Positions 41,901 through 49,889 of a stretch of DNA of 64,000 nt are shown in pieces. The stretch spans positions 35,102,501-35,166,500 of the forward strand of contig NC_070603.1 of NCBI RefSeq assembly GCF_027172205.1, in the 5' to 3' direction. The notes under the pieces are model-generated. The model was not told the DNA's origin. It worked only from the letters and a program-made list of their open reading frames with translations, and did not search any database. The stretch is from Podarcis raffonei. Taxonomy: Eukaryota; Chordata; Lepidosauria; Squamata; Lacertidae. Numbering within the stretch: the first letter of the stretch is position 1; every line of letters begins with the position of its first letter. The position numbers and the translations under genes are program-made.

Positions 41901-42330
41901 TGAAGCAAACGCAACCCGCGTCTGCCTGTGCGCGGGTCGTGATTCGCCGCTTCCGTGCATGCGCATGACGTCATTTTGAGTGTCTGCGCATGCGCAAACG
42001 GCGAAACCCGAAAGTAACACGGAGCATAACCTGAAAACGCTCAACCTGAAGGACATTTAACCCAAGGTATGACTGTAGCTTCTTAACTATACAGCTTACT
42101 GATCGAGAAGACAATGGGCATAGTTGATGGCTTAAGTTTGATGGCAAACTTTTTGTTTGTTCATTGTAGCAACACAGTAACTGTTATGTGAACTGTACCT
42201 GAAAACGAATCTTTAGGACGTCAAAGGGGCTGATCATTGCTCGAGTGACAAACCCAGATGCAGATCCTGCTGTTGCTATGTCCACGGTTGTAAGAGACGC
42301 ACACTCGGAATCTGGGTCATAGCCAACCAT
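32736..42330 (-). CDS. SLC25A19: SLC25A19, mitochondrial thiamine pyrophosphate carrier (six coding exons)
   Basis: Complete minus-strand gene; exons in transcript order are 42330-42199, 41035-40880, 38679-38509, 36752-36569, 36083-35953 and 32936-32736, giving 324 aa (human 320). It imports thiamine pyrophosphate across the inner mitochondrial membrane, in exchange for nucleotides, for pyruvate, 2-oxoglutarate and branched-chain ketoacid dehydrogenases. The three carrier repeats each show the PX[DE]XX[KR] signature: PFDVLK (35-40), PLDTLR (138-143) and PFDLFK (236-241). MVGYDP at the start and [14 protein letters not shown] near the end match human TPC as I recall it. No key signature residue is missing. 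The C-terminus ([14 protein letters not shown]) differs from human, as it does among orthologues generally. All splice sites are GT-AG with consistent phases. Introns carry a retroposon (33483-35623), a Sauria SINE, an LTR fossil and MITEs. Confidence 0.96.
33320..33466 (+). mobile_element. L2-clade LINE remnant
   Basis: Frame remnants such as [12 protein letters not shown] and LHWLPV-like text (GCACTGGTTGCCAGTTTATT) mark the RT C-terminus of an L2-type LINE. It ends at the target site of the retroposon. Confidence 0.5.
33467..33482 (+). repeat. Left target-site duplication of the 33483-35623 retroposon
   Basis: TTAAAAGTAACAAATA, identical to 35624-35639. Confidence 0.95.
33483..35623 (+). 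mobile_element. Full-length non-autonomous LINE-like retroposon, ORF1-only (HAL1-like)
   Basis: Flanked by a perfect 16-bp direct repeat, TTAAAAGTAACAAATA, at 33467-33482 and 35624-35639, the mark of target-primed retroposition. The element is 2141 bp. It opens GGACTTCCGGGTCAGCGCCA, with a GC- and CpG-rich first 250 bp and two YY1-type GGCG/CGCC-ATG motifs (33497-33504 and 33509-33516), in the place where mammalian L1 carries its YY1 site. A leader of about 930 bp precedes one open frame (34412-35029). A 3' UTR of about 590 bp, with a strong T-rich tract, then GAATAAATATCATTTT and an A-rich tail, completes it. No reverse transcriptase or endonuclease is encoded, so it must be moved in trans, presumably by an L1-type LINE. 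Family name unknown to me. Confidence 0.8.
34412..35029 (+). CDS. Retroposon ORF, 205 aa, coiled-coil N-terminus
   Basis: First ATG at 34412, stop TGA at 35027-35029, with no internal stop. Residues 8-37 ([20 protein letters not shown] and on to EKLDLMSA) are a heptad-like Leu/Met pattern that should form a coiled coil. A charged linker and a middle segment [20 protein letters not shown] follow, then an acidic/aromatic stretch (DGEWDWGEG) and a basic tail rich in Lys/Arg/Gln ([15 protein letters not shown]). A coiled coil with a basic C-terminal part recalls LINE ORF1 RNA-binding chaperones, but I cannot see a clear RRM or zinc knuckle, so ORF1 origin is inference. The frame is intact, which suggests recent mobility. 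It lies antisense in an SLC25A19 intron and is not a host exon. Confidence 0.7.
   Translation: MCWKEDLVSALGMTNVLLEQLHDKMNLMHEKLDLMSAVASEYDLTENKDKEAIQRLIQESGLTRQVQGQMKKEEVVITPQTTQMERSKVLQEQKPLRWKMELGECWEVFEIKEAFNSSGTMKQVKNYFLDKVSLDYKDVDGEWDWGEGASLMKENGNYYRMEPSGDPLPKKLTIDKEVRKHKQEQENLQKGPRRDLRASDIRTPD
35624..35639 (+). repeat. Right target-site duplication of the retroposon
   Basis: TTAAAAGTAACAAATA directly after the A-rich end. Confidence 0.95.
35953..36083 (-). CDS. SLC25A19: SLC25A19 coding exon 5
   Basis: Encodes the end of Gly215 and residues 216-258: [20 protein letters not shown], then [20 protein letters not shown] to FGQ. Contains the third carrier signature. Donor CAG|GTGAGA, acceptor TTTTTCAG|GT. 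Confidence 0.96.
36084..36568 (-). other. SLC25A19: SLC25A19 intron 4
   Basis: 485-bp GT-AG intron. No repeats recognised. Confidence 0.65.
36569..36752 (-). CDS. SLC25A19: SLC25A19 coding exon 4
   Basis: Encodes residues 154-214 plus one base of Gly215: [40 protein letters not shown] and [16 protein letters not shown]. Donor ACAG|GTTAGT, acceptor GTTTTAG|ATT. Confidence 0.96.
37050..37290 (-). mobile_element. CR1-type LINE fragment
   Basis: The plus strand reads ATGGCCCATCTAGATAAAAA, TGTGGGAAGCCCACAGGGAG, then CCTGTGGGAGCAAATTCTAT. Same family and orientation as 13270-13640. Confidence 0.65.
37401..37768 (-). mobile_element. Sauria-type tRNA-derived SINE, full length
   Basis: In reverse it has the tRNA head GGGACGCGGGTGGCGCTGTT, the B box GGTTCGAATCC, body text CGGGAAGGTAAACGGCGTTT and a GGTAAA-repeat 3' end. 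Perfect 12-bp target duplications TGTTGGGGGAGG flank it at 37389-37400 and 37769-37780. The low divergence from the copies at 44645 and 45110 suggests a young family. Sauria SINEs are known to use the BovB LINE machinery, and a BovB piece is at 63735. Confidence 0.9.
37969..38207. mobile_element. Tc1/mariner-like MITE
   Basis: Begins CAGTGGTACCTTGGTTTGCA and ends GGTTGTAAACCAAGGTACCAG, flanked by TA on both sides. Same superfamily as 653-1049, another subfamily (GTTTGCATACG arms). Confidence 0.8.
38509..38679 (-). CDS. SLC25A19: SLC25A19 coding exon 3
   Basis: Encodes residues 97-153: [40 protein letters not shown] and [17 protein letters not shown]. Contains the second carrier signature. 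171 nt, phase 0 at both ends, donor AAG|GTAAGA. Confidence 0.96.
38680..40879 (-). other. SLC25A19: SLC25A19 intron 2
   Basis: Holds a probable solo LTR (38849-39186). The remaining 1.7 kb shows no repeat or gene that I can name, except a short GTT/ACT microsatellite near 40708-40737. Confidence 0.6.
38849..39186 (+). mobile_element. Probable solo LTR of an endogenous retrovirus-like element
   Basis: About 338 bp bounded TGTTATG...TTCAACA. The U3-like left part has three tandem copies of a roughly 40-bp unit, each with an ATTGG (inverted CCAAT) or near-match. A TATAAA near 39101 and an AATAAA near 39142 sit in the expected promoter and poly(A) places. No internal retroviral sequence lies beside it. 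A fossil, with no clear target duplication seen. Family not identified. Confidence 0.55.
40880..41035 (-). CDS. SLC25A19: SLC25A19 coding exon 2
   Basis: Encodes residues 45-96: [40 protein letters not shown] and [12 protein letters not shown]. 156 nt, phase 0, donor CAG|GTAAGA, acceptor CTTTCAG|CTT. Confidence 0.96.
41036..42198 (-). other. SLC25A19: SLC25A19 intron 1 (between coding exons 1 and 2)
   Basis: Holds a diverged hAT-type palindrome (about 41105-41215) and a Tc1/mariner-like MITE (41848-42075) that ends 123 bp from the coding exon 1 donor. Confidence 0.7.
41848..42075. mobile_element. Tc1/mariner-like MITE carrying CRE and NRF1-type motifs
   Basis: Begins CAGTGGTACCTCTGAATG, ends TTTAACCCAAGGTATGACTG, with TA on each side. 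Its CpG-rich middle contains TGACGTCA (41966-41973), a consensus CRE, and TGCGCATGCGCA (41985-41996), a perfect palindromic NRF1-type site, plus a weaker TGCATGCGCA at 41956-41965. Confidence 0.75.
42199..42330 (-). CDS. SLC25A19: SLC25A19 coding exon 1
   Basis: ATG at 42330 opens [20 protein letters not shown], followed by [20 protein letters not shown] and IRFQ. 44 codons, donor CAG|GTACAG. The start aligns with human. The upstream edge of this exon is unresolved: possible acceptors end at CACCAG or GCTAG just right of 42360. Confidence 0.95.
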
Positions 42331-43079
42331 CCCTCTAGGGTCCACAGGCAGCTTCAATATCCATTCACGCTAGCGGACACTGGTGATTTAAATATATATA
42401 TGTATGTATGTATACTGCTTTTCAGATGAGAAAATACAAAAATGCTACTACAATAAAATATTGACCATCATAACCCCAATGCATCTTTCTTAATGTTTTT
42501 CTATTGAAAACTCTGGTTCCAATATAGGATTTTATTTTTCCAACACTGTAAAATGAATGTGAAGATAATTATTTACACTGCAAAAACAAACGATCAATCC
42601 AGAACAGTCTAGCAAACAGACAGCAGGGCAGTGCATTTATAGGAAACTTTTCTTGAAGATGCAAAGCTGCCTTACACTGAGAGAACCTATTCCAGATTTG
42701 TCTCCTCTAACTGGCCTTAGGATCTTAAGGTATTTTCATACACATCCTTCAAAAACCGTGAAGTGGGGACAGAAATATTCCATTTCTAACCATACATTGC
42801 TTTATAAAATGGGTTAGTAACAGAGTCAATGGCTCCAATACTAGTCAAATCAGACTGTTTCAAAGTTGTAGTTAGCTTTTCTCAGGTGCCTATCCCATGC
42901 CTGTATCTCATGCACAGAGCTTTGGGCATGCTACAATTGGTACATTAACAGTATCGGTGATTTAATTTTTCAGTCGAAAAATCCAACACTCTTAACCACT
43001 GCACCACACTGGTTCTCTTAAGACAGCCTCACCGAAAATCTGCAATTCCTGAAGCGACCCTACGGCCACCACCACACAA
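42331..43079 (-). other. SLC25A19: SLC25A19 upstream non-coding stretch
   Basis: Probably intron between a non-coding first exon and coding exon 1. A reversed MIR-like SINE head is at about 42965-43020 (CTTAACCACTGCACCACACT). Nothing else recognised. Confidence 0.5.
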
Positions 43080-43640
43080 AACAAACCCCTCAAAATTCGA
43101 GGGGCGGCGCTGTTGTTTTAATTTGGCTTTGTACTTTTTGACGTTTCATTTATCGTGCGCTATTACTTCTGCTACAATTGTGTGCTTTTCCGTGTTGTAA
43201 GCCGCCTCGGGCGTGGCTTTTACTGTGGGAAGGCGGCGCAGAGATCACATCGCGCAGGAGGAAGCGCCGCCTGAGCATGTGCAGAGTTCCTAGGCAGCGC
43301 CGCTGAAGGGCCATCCAGAGGACACGGCCTGAAGGGAGGAGTTTGAGTGGCGGGAACCAATTGGCGGTGTCTTAATTCTTTTAGCGCCGCCCACCTCCCC
43401 TGCCCCACAGTAGGACCCCCCAGCCACCTGCCTTGGGTCGCGGCTCCCTCCGTAGGCTCGCGCCCGCAGCTCCTCCTCAACGCGCTTCTCCCGGCGGCAA
43501 AGGAGGGCGACTACCGCCCAAGTGACAAGGCCGGGCGGCGGCACAAGCTCGCTCCGCCCAAAGGCCCGGCGGCGTTGGAAAGCCGGCCTCACGCTGCCCT
43601 CGCGTGGCAGCCGCTTGGTCTTCTGGGAAATGTAGTCCGC
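43080..43640. promoter_or_regulatory. SLC25A19: CpG island, probable SLC25A19 promoter
   Basis: Dense CpG with GC boxes (CCGCCC and GGGCGG forms), some 0.8-1.3 kb upstream of the first coding exon. It probably includes the non-coding first exon. No start site can be fixed. Confidence 0.65.
43621..43636 (-). promoter_or_regulatory. ZNF143-type motif
   Basis: The minus strand reads ACTACATTTCCCAGAA, a close match to the ACTACANNTCCCAGMATGC element bound by ZNF143/THAP11 at many housekeeping and mitochondrial-gene promoters. It lies at the edge of the CpG island. Confidence 0.6.
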
Positions 43641-44239
43641 ATTCTCTGAAGCGGCTTCTTTTTACTGTAAAGGGAGAGGAAGAAAGGGGCGGGGCGGTGG
43701 AATTTAGCTCAGGACAGGAGATATATATCGGCCTGTTATAAAGGCAGCCGGACCTGAAATGTGCCAAGGATGTGTTGGAATAGGAGCTCTCTGTGGAAGG
43801 AGAGGCACGTAAAGGAAACATACGTGTATGGGGTGGGTGGGGGTGGAGATGCAAAGTTATTTTTTCTGGTCATGTATATTTATTAGAATTCACAGGGCGC
43901 CGGGCTGGAGTTTCCTTCGAAACAAACAAACAAAAGATTTTATGTTCAGGGCACAACACACCCCTCCTTTCACATAAATAAAGTATGTGGTTGACAGCCT
44001 GTTCCAAATCGGTTTATTGCATATTTTTAAATAGTTTAACACTGGGCCACCCCAAACCGATTTTATTTTTTGTTCAACTTTTTAAATAATTCTAAAGATG
44101 GCATCCAAATACAGGATTCGTAGACCATTCCATAAATTCAGAGGCATAATTTGTAGGTGTGACGTAAATGGCACATAATAAACGTGAAACTGCATTACTT
44201 TGTGCCGTGGTGGGTGTTAAATAGTGGTAATATTTGTTG

Positions 44240-44406
44240 CTGCTAGCGCATTTGCAAAGCTAAGCAAGGTCTGGTGTGGTTTCAAATTGCATGGGGGACC
44301 GTTTGTTGAAATTTCCAAATTCCTTTATTGCAGGGGATTGGACTAGATGACTCCCAGCCAGGGTCCTTTCCAACTCTACAAGTCTATGAGCCTATGATTC
44401 TATGAG
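44240..44406 (+). mobile_element. 5S-rRNA-derived SINE with CR1-type tail
   Basis: 44253-44300 follows the 3' half of vertebrate 5S rRNA: GCAAAGCTAAGCAAGGTCTG corresponds to the 5S text GGAAGCTAAGCAGGGTCGGG, and GCATGGGGGACC to the C-box TGGATGGGAGACC. From 44326 the tail reads CATTGCAGGGG-type text (TTGCAGGGGATTGGACTAGA) and ends GATTCTATGAG, as CR1 elements do. 5S-headed SINEs are known in lizards. This copy is diverged. Confidence 0.65.
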
Positions 44407-44644
44407 TGGGTAGCTTACGGTACATAGGCACCTGTTGAACCTGACATTTTAGGTTGCCTATCCCTAACTCCAAGCCTGTACTTGGGGAGAACTGTTACAC
44501 TCCTGTCAAGCAAAATATGAAAAATCAACTTCTAGTTTCTTACAGAACTATTATTGTGCTTTAAGAGAGGTCTAAAACATGACCCAATACTCCTATAACT
44601 CCTTCTCAACCCCTCCACCCCGAAAAAGCCTGCCCTTGAACTTA

Positions 44645-45024
44645 AAGGTAAAGGTAAAGGGACCCCTGACCATTAGGTCCAGTAGTAAACAACTCTGGAG
44701 TTGTGGTGCTCATCTCGCTCTATAGGCTGAGGGAGCTGGCGTTTGTCCGCAGACAGCTTCTGGGCCATGTGGCCAGCATGACTAAGCCGCTTCTGGAGAA
44801 CCAGAGCAGCGCACGGAAACGCCGTTTACCTTCCCGCCAGAGTGGTACCTATTTATCTACTTGCACTTTGTGCTTTCGAACTGCTAGGTGGGCAGGAGCA
44901 GGGACCGAGCAACGGGAGCTCACCCCGTGGCGGAGCTCACCCCGTGGCGGGGATTCGAACCGCCGACCTTCTGATTGGCAAGCCCTAGGCTCTGTGGTTT
45001 AACCCACAGCGCCACCCGCGTCCC
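44645..45024 (-). mobile_element. Sauria-type SINE, full length
   Basis: Reverse orientation, with the 3' GGTAAA repeats at the left and the GGGACGCGGGTGGCGCTGTG head at the right. A perfect 13-bp target duplication GCCCTTGAACTTA lies at 44632-44644 and 45025-45037. A 19-bp internal duplication of GGAGCTCACCCCGTGGCGG-type text occurs at about 44917-44950. Confidence 0.92.
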
Positions 45025-45109
45025 GCCCTTGAACTTACCACCTCCTAAAAGAGGCAGTAGCATTTGAACTAACGATAAAGAAAAAGCTTAAAAAAGACTG
45101 TACATTTAT

Positions 45110-45474
45110 GTAAGCGGGTGGTGCTGTGGGTAAAACCTCAGCGCCTAGGACTTGCCGATCGCATGGTCGGCGGTTCGAATCCCTGTGGCGGGGTGCGCTC
45201 CCGTTGCTCGGTCCCAGCGCCTGCCAACCTAGCAGTTCGAAAGCACCCCCGGGTGCAAGTAGATAAATAGGGACCGCTTACTAGCGGGAAGGTAAACAGC
45301 GTTTCCGTGTGCTGCGCTGGTGCCGGCTCACCAGAGCAGCTTCGTCACGCTGGCCACGTGACCCGGAAGTGTCTGCAGACAGCGCTGGCTCCCGGCCTCT
45401 AGAGTGAGATGAGCGCACAACCCTAGAGTCTGTCAAGACTGGCCCGTTCGGGCAGGGGTACCTTTACCTTTACT
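45110..45474 (+). mobile_element. Sauria-type SINE
   Basis: Plus orientation. A-box region GCGGGTGGTGCTGTGGG (45114-45130), B box GGTTCGAATCC (45172-45182), 3' end in CCTTTACCTTTAC (about 45461-45473). It lies only 85 bp from the inverted copy at 44645-45024, so the two could pair as a long hairpin. Confidence 0.9.
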
Positions 45475-45786
45475 TAAGGCAGGCTGCAGTTTACCTTTCA
45501 CAAAACCAACTCCTAAATCTCACCTGTATCATTTTACATGTACTCTTTTGTGTGGACCAAAGTGACATCATTAAAAAGTGATTGCTTCCACAAAAGGGGG
45601 GGTGCAATCATTCAAAATGCATGGTGAAACAAAATCCATCCTGTTCACCAATGTTATGACATAATAAGTGATGGTTTGGCAGTTATACTATGCCAAATGG
45701 TACTACTACCTGTTCTCTTGTGGAGCTCTATATTCTTACCGCTTTGCATGAAGAATTATGCAAATGAAAATTATCTTCTACGCTAG

Positions 45787-45966
45787 CAGTTCCCAAACAT
45801 TTTGAGTCATGGAGCACTTTTCAGGAGAGAAATTCATCACGGAGTACAATCGTCGCCCTTATGCCAAAGGCACGTATTTAATAATTTTTATTTTCGATCT
45901 CTCCGTGGAGCACTTGGGAGATGCTTTGTGGAGCACCAAGTGCTCCTCAGAGCATAGTGGGAACTG
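45787..45966. mobile_element. hAT-like MITE
   Basis: Begins CAGTTCCCAAACATTTTGAG and ends GCATAGTGGGAACTG, inverted terminal repeats of hAT type. Inner text GTGGAGCACTTGGGAGATGC faces GAGCACTTTTCAGGAG-like text. An 8-bp target duplication is not clear. Confidence 0.6.
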
Positions 45967-46039
45967 CTGCCCTACAGACTGGTGAAACTGCATGCTCCAG
46001 CACGGGGGGTGGAGAGCAGACGGGGACGTAGCTGGCATG

Positions 46040-46213
46040 CGTCCCGGGGGCATGACACATCGCCCACAGGGGGGTGGTGTGCATCCCAGGGGTGTGGCAT
46101 GTCGCCCGGGGGGGTGGCATACTTCCCAGGGATGTGGCATGCTGCTGGGGGGAGTGTGACGTGCGTCCTGGGGGCGTGGCACCCAACACATTGGGGGTGC
46201 GTTGCGCATGTCT
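46040..46213. repeat. G-rich 20-bp minisatellite
   Basis: About eight imperfect units of roughly 20 bp, pattern GGGGTGTGGCATGTCGCCCG, for example at 46090-46150. Strong G-run content on the plus strand suggests quadruplex potential. Open frames through it on both strands are by-products of the repetition. Confidence 0.7.
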
Positions 46214-48189
46214 GGGAAGTGCCCGTGATGGTAACCCCCCTCCCCGATGGTGCCGGGGACGTTGCGTTCCCCCCCCCCCATCAGTGTCTACACACACAGC
46301 CTTATACAGAAATAGGACTCCTGTGGTCATCTGTATGTTTAGCTCCAGCCAGCATAACCAGTGATCAGAGATGAGGGCAGCTGAGGTCCCAACAGCTTTA
46401 GAAGGGCCGCAAGTTATCCATCCATGAGCTGGTACATCATCCATTCTCTAGTGTGGCCACCCTGGTGTCACACAGAAAGAGTGCTTTAAAGGTAAGGTGT
46501 GGTGTGTCCCATGTCTCAGAAGTTCCACAACTCAGGTGCCACTGCTGAGATTGCTGCATCTTTTTTTAGCCACCCACCTAACCTTAGAAGGCAGGAGCAC
46601 CTAGAGAAGGGCTTCCAAGACCTTAATAGGCAAGTTCATGTGAATCATTTCTAGGGTGGATCTAGACACAAGTTAAAAACACTGTAAGTCAGAAATTAAA
46701 TTCTTACAACGAAAGAAAAAGAAAAAAAGCCTGCGTAAAAATCCATATAAACTCCTTTTTGCTCTCTGGTGCCATCTGGTATTATAACACATTCAAAACC
46801 TTATTATTGTGACAAATATAGCTGAGTCCCTAATCTTTTTAGTATGGCAATCAACAAATCCAAATTTACCCAGTACGGTGGGTGACCCATCAATTTATTG
46901 TCACATGAATTTTGGACCTTAGGCAGCCGCAGATGTCATGCATTTTAACTGAAAATGTTTGCCTGTTTTATAAGCGTCACTTGCAGCACCCACAATTTTT
47001 TTTTTTTTTACTTAGCATCCCTATTAATCTGTAATTTGGTGAAGTATTTATACTACTTATAAAGTTGGTTTACAATTTTGTTCATGCAGTGGTTGCTGCT
47101 TTAGAGGCAAATATCCATCAAGGAGAGCAATTTGAAAGTACCAATCCCTTCTCTAAATGGAGATAAAAAGATAAAATGCAGAGGTTTTAATTTGTTCAGT
47201 AGTTATGCCGAGTGGTATCGTAGTCCTTTCCCCTAATCCTCAACCCCAACCAGCATGGCCAGTGGTGATAGCGCCATGAGGACAAATTCCCCTATCTCTG
47301 CTCTAATGTACATCCTCTCCCATTTTCAGTGGCTTGTGCATTGTGAAAAGCAACAACTTTGTGTTTAAAAATTCATGATGCAGTAGTTAGTTGAGGTCCC
47401 TGCTGAACAGCAGCAGGTTTTTTTATCTCCTAGTTATGTCAGTTTTCTATATGCCAATGTCATATTTTCCCAGAGCGCGCTAGATAGACATGTCCCTAGA
47501 TACAGTAAATGATGTGGGTGGGGAGACTGCATATGGAAAAGTATAAAAAGGAACTAAAATGGAGTGTCAGCAATTTTGAACTGCGAAATGAGGAAGGTCT
47601 TATTCCCAGAGATTATTTCTTAAACACAGTATCTAAACAGGCATCAAATTGCATTTTAAATGCATAGCCCACGCAGGAAAGGTTAGCACTCTGTGAAGGA
47701 ACCTGTGTGTTTTAATACTGGATAAGGATATATAGCAAGTTTGTTGCTGTGGTTACTCGTTGGCTAAATTTAGAGCTTTTGAAGCGGAGGCTAACCGACA
47801 GCCAAGATTTAAAATTTGAGCCATATGTCTTCTGATGGCTGATGGTTTGCCAGCAATCAGCACAGCAGGCAAGTATGCAGATTTTCTTTCTTAAATAAAA
47901 GCTTGGATAGAATGTGACATCTAGAGAAATTGTATTTGCCTCAAAAAGGAGTTTTGAATGCAAAATTGAGCACCATTTACGAACGGAACAGAGGCAAAGA
48001 TTACATCAGTAATAGGCGGGGGCGGGGGGGAAGAGACAGGAAAAATGTGGTCAGACTATTTTTCTCTCTTCATCTGAGATCTTCTTCTTCCACCTTAGTG
48101 AACTTAAGTGGTCAATAGCTCTGCTGGCTTTGGGTCAAATGTCCCCTGCAAAATTTCCTAAAGTTTTTGTTTTTTTTAAAAGACTGAAG

Positions 48190-48290
48190 TACAATACTAA
48201 TTGTATCTACTCAAAAGTAGGTCTTGTTGAATTCAGTGGCACCTACGCTCAGGTAAGTGGGGTTAAGATTGCAGCCTAAATCAGAATACT
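48190..48290 (-). repeat. Unclassified 'gcaatcctaa' dispersed repeat (reverse)
   Basis: The plus strand reads TACTCAAAAGTAGGTCTTGT and ends TTAAGATTGCAGCCTAAATC, the reverse complement of the unit at 31145-31228. Confidence 0.5.
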
Positions 48291-49889
48291 TCTAAAAATA
48301 AACATTCCAAACTCAGTTTAGCAACACCAGCTTAAGTAGTCCAGTCTGTAACTCATACACTTTATGCCTAGTTTGAGACAATGCAGATAAGTATCATGCA
48401 AACAAGAAAGGGGCAGAACACTGCTATCAAGATTTTTTTTTTACCGTCAGCGAAATGTGTGAAAAGTCTCCAAACAAAAAGGTGCAAAAATGATTAAGAC
48501 CCATACCATCCTGCCAAAGAACTTTTAACCCAATTTACAGGGGAAAAGCAGCCCCCATGCAGTGGGATAGATAGAACATAATATTGTGTCATACTTTGAA
48601 GACCTACAAGCAGGCAATACCGACATTGTACAAGCCTAGCCACTTTCTCCCCAACATGGCTCTTTGTGGGACATCCAGACTTCTGCTTGGTCTGGCTGCG
48701 TTTCCCTGGGAAAACCCGATCTTTTAAGGTTTTCCATGGATTGACATTTGCTCCGATTCAGCACCAAGAGTGGGTTTTTCCAGGGGAAATAGAAAAACGC
48801 TCAACCCCATGCCTAGAAAGTACAGGACAAGCAGAAAACCGCTCAGACAAGCAGAAGTGTGGACCAGCCTTTAGGCAGGATGGTCTTGGGTTCTGATAAA
48901 ATGGATCAACTCCATGCAGACAGCAGAGCTGCCAAGTGCCCTCTTTCCAAAAGCAGCCCTCCCAGCTTATGCACCCAAGTTATGCAAATACTTACGGAAT
49001 TCCAGAATCGGCCTTTGACAGAGCAGCTGTTCCAAATGAGAGCAAGAAGACTGCAGTACCAAGGGCCTAAGCATGGCGTTACGAGATAAGTGTTTTACGT
49101 ATTATTTTGTTACCAATGTTAGTCAGAAGTTAATGTGAATATGTAGGAGAAAATCTGGTTTGCTTTTAGCCTATAGGAAGTTTCAAATGGCGCACTGTCA
49201 AATTCTGAGTTCTTTCAGCTTGGCCCGGTCCAGGGGCAGTCTTGGCTGTCAGGGCTTCTCTGGCAGATTTTCTACAGTAAATATTGAACTAAACATTAAA
49301 TGTTAAAATATTTGGCTGAATATAGCATTAAAAAAATTGCACCAGATGGTGAGTCAGAAAGTGTGTGCGCACATTTGGAGTGGGAGGGTTTGTGGTGGCC
49401 ACCAGCTGAAACCATTATAAACAGAATACACATAGGCTCTGCAACTTGCATGTCTAGGATACAGCATCCTTCTCCCCTCCCCAGTGCCCTATCATAGTCT
49501 GAAGAATCTCACCTCAACCTCTTTAATACCTTCCCATCCATTATGACATATCAATCCAGGATACAGTCTGAAAGTGTTACATGTGACTGTTTCTTCAGTA
49601 AGTGATGTGAGATTTAAGTGATGTGTACGGTTGAAGGGAAGTATTGTGTTATTTTATATGTTTCGTTTGTGGCAGATATTGAGCTTATAGCTGTCACCAA
49701 CCTTTGGCCTCTAGTGTAACAGAAATCTATGCTGAACAGTTGAGATTTTGGATGCAGAACCTTCCGTGGATCACTTTTTCAGGGTGCAATCCTAACCCCA
49801 CTTACCTGCAGGAGTAGAGATGGTTAGGAGAACTGCAGCCCTAAACTAGCTGATGGTTCATTAAATGAACAGAAAAGACACTGATATTC

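Noticed and set aside
43290-43854. Overlapping 100-125 codon frames in the SLC25A19 CpG island
   Set aside because: Stop-poor GC-rich promoter DNA. Several frames are open at once, none with domain features.
45859-46444. 140-165 codon Pro/His-rich frames
   Set aside because: Produced by the 20-bp minisatellite, whose repetition keeps frames open.
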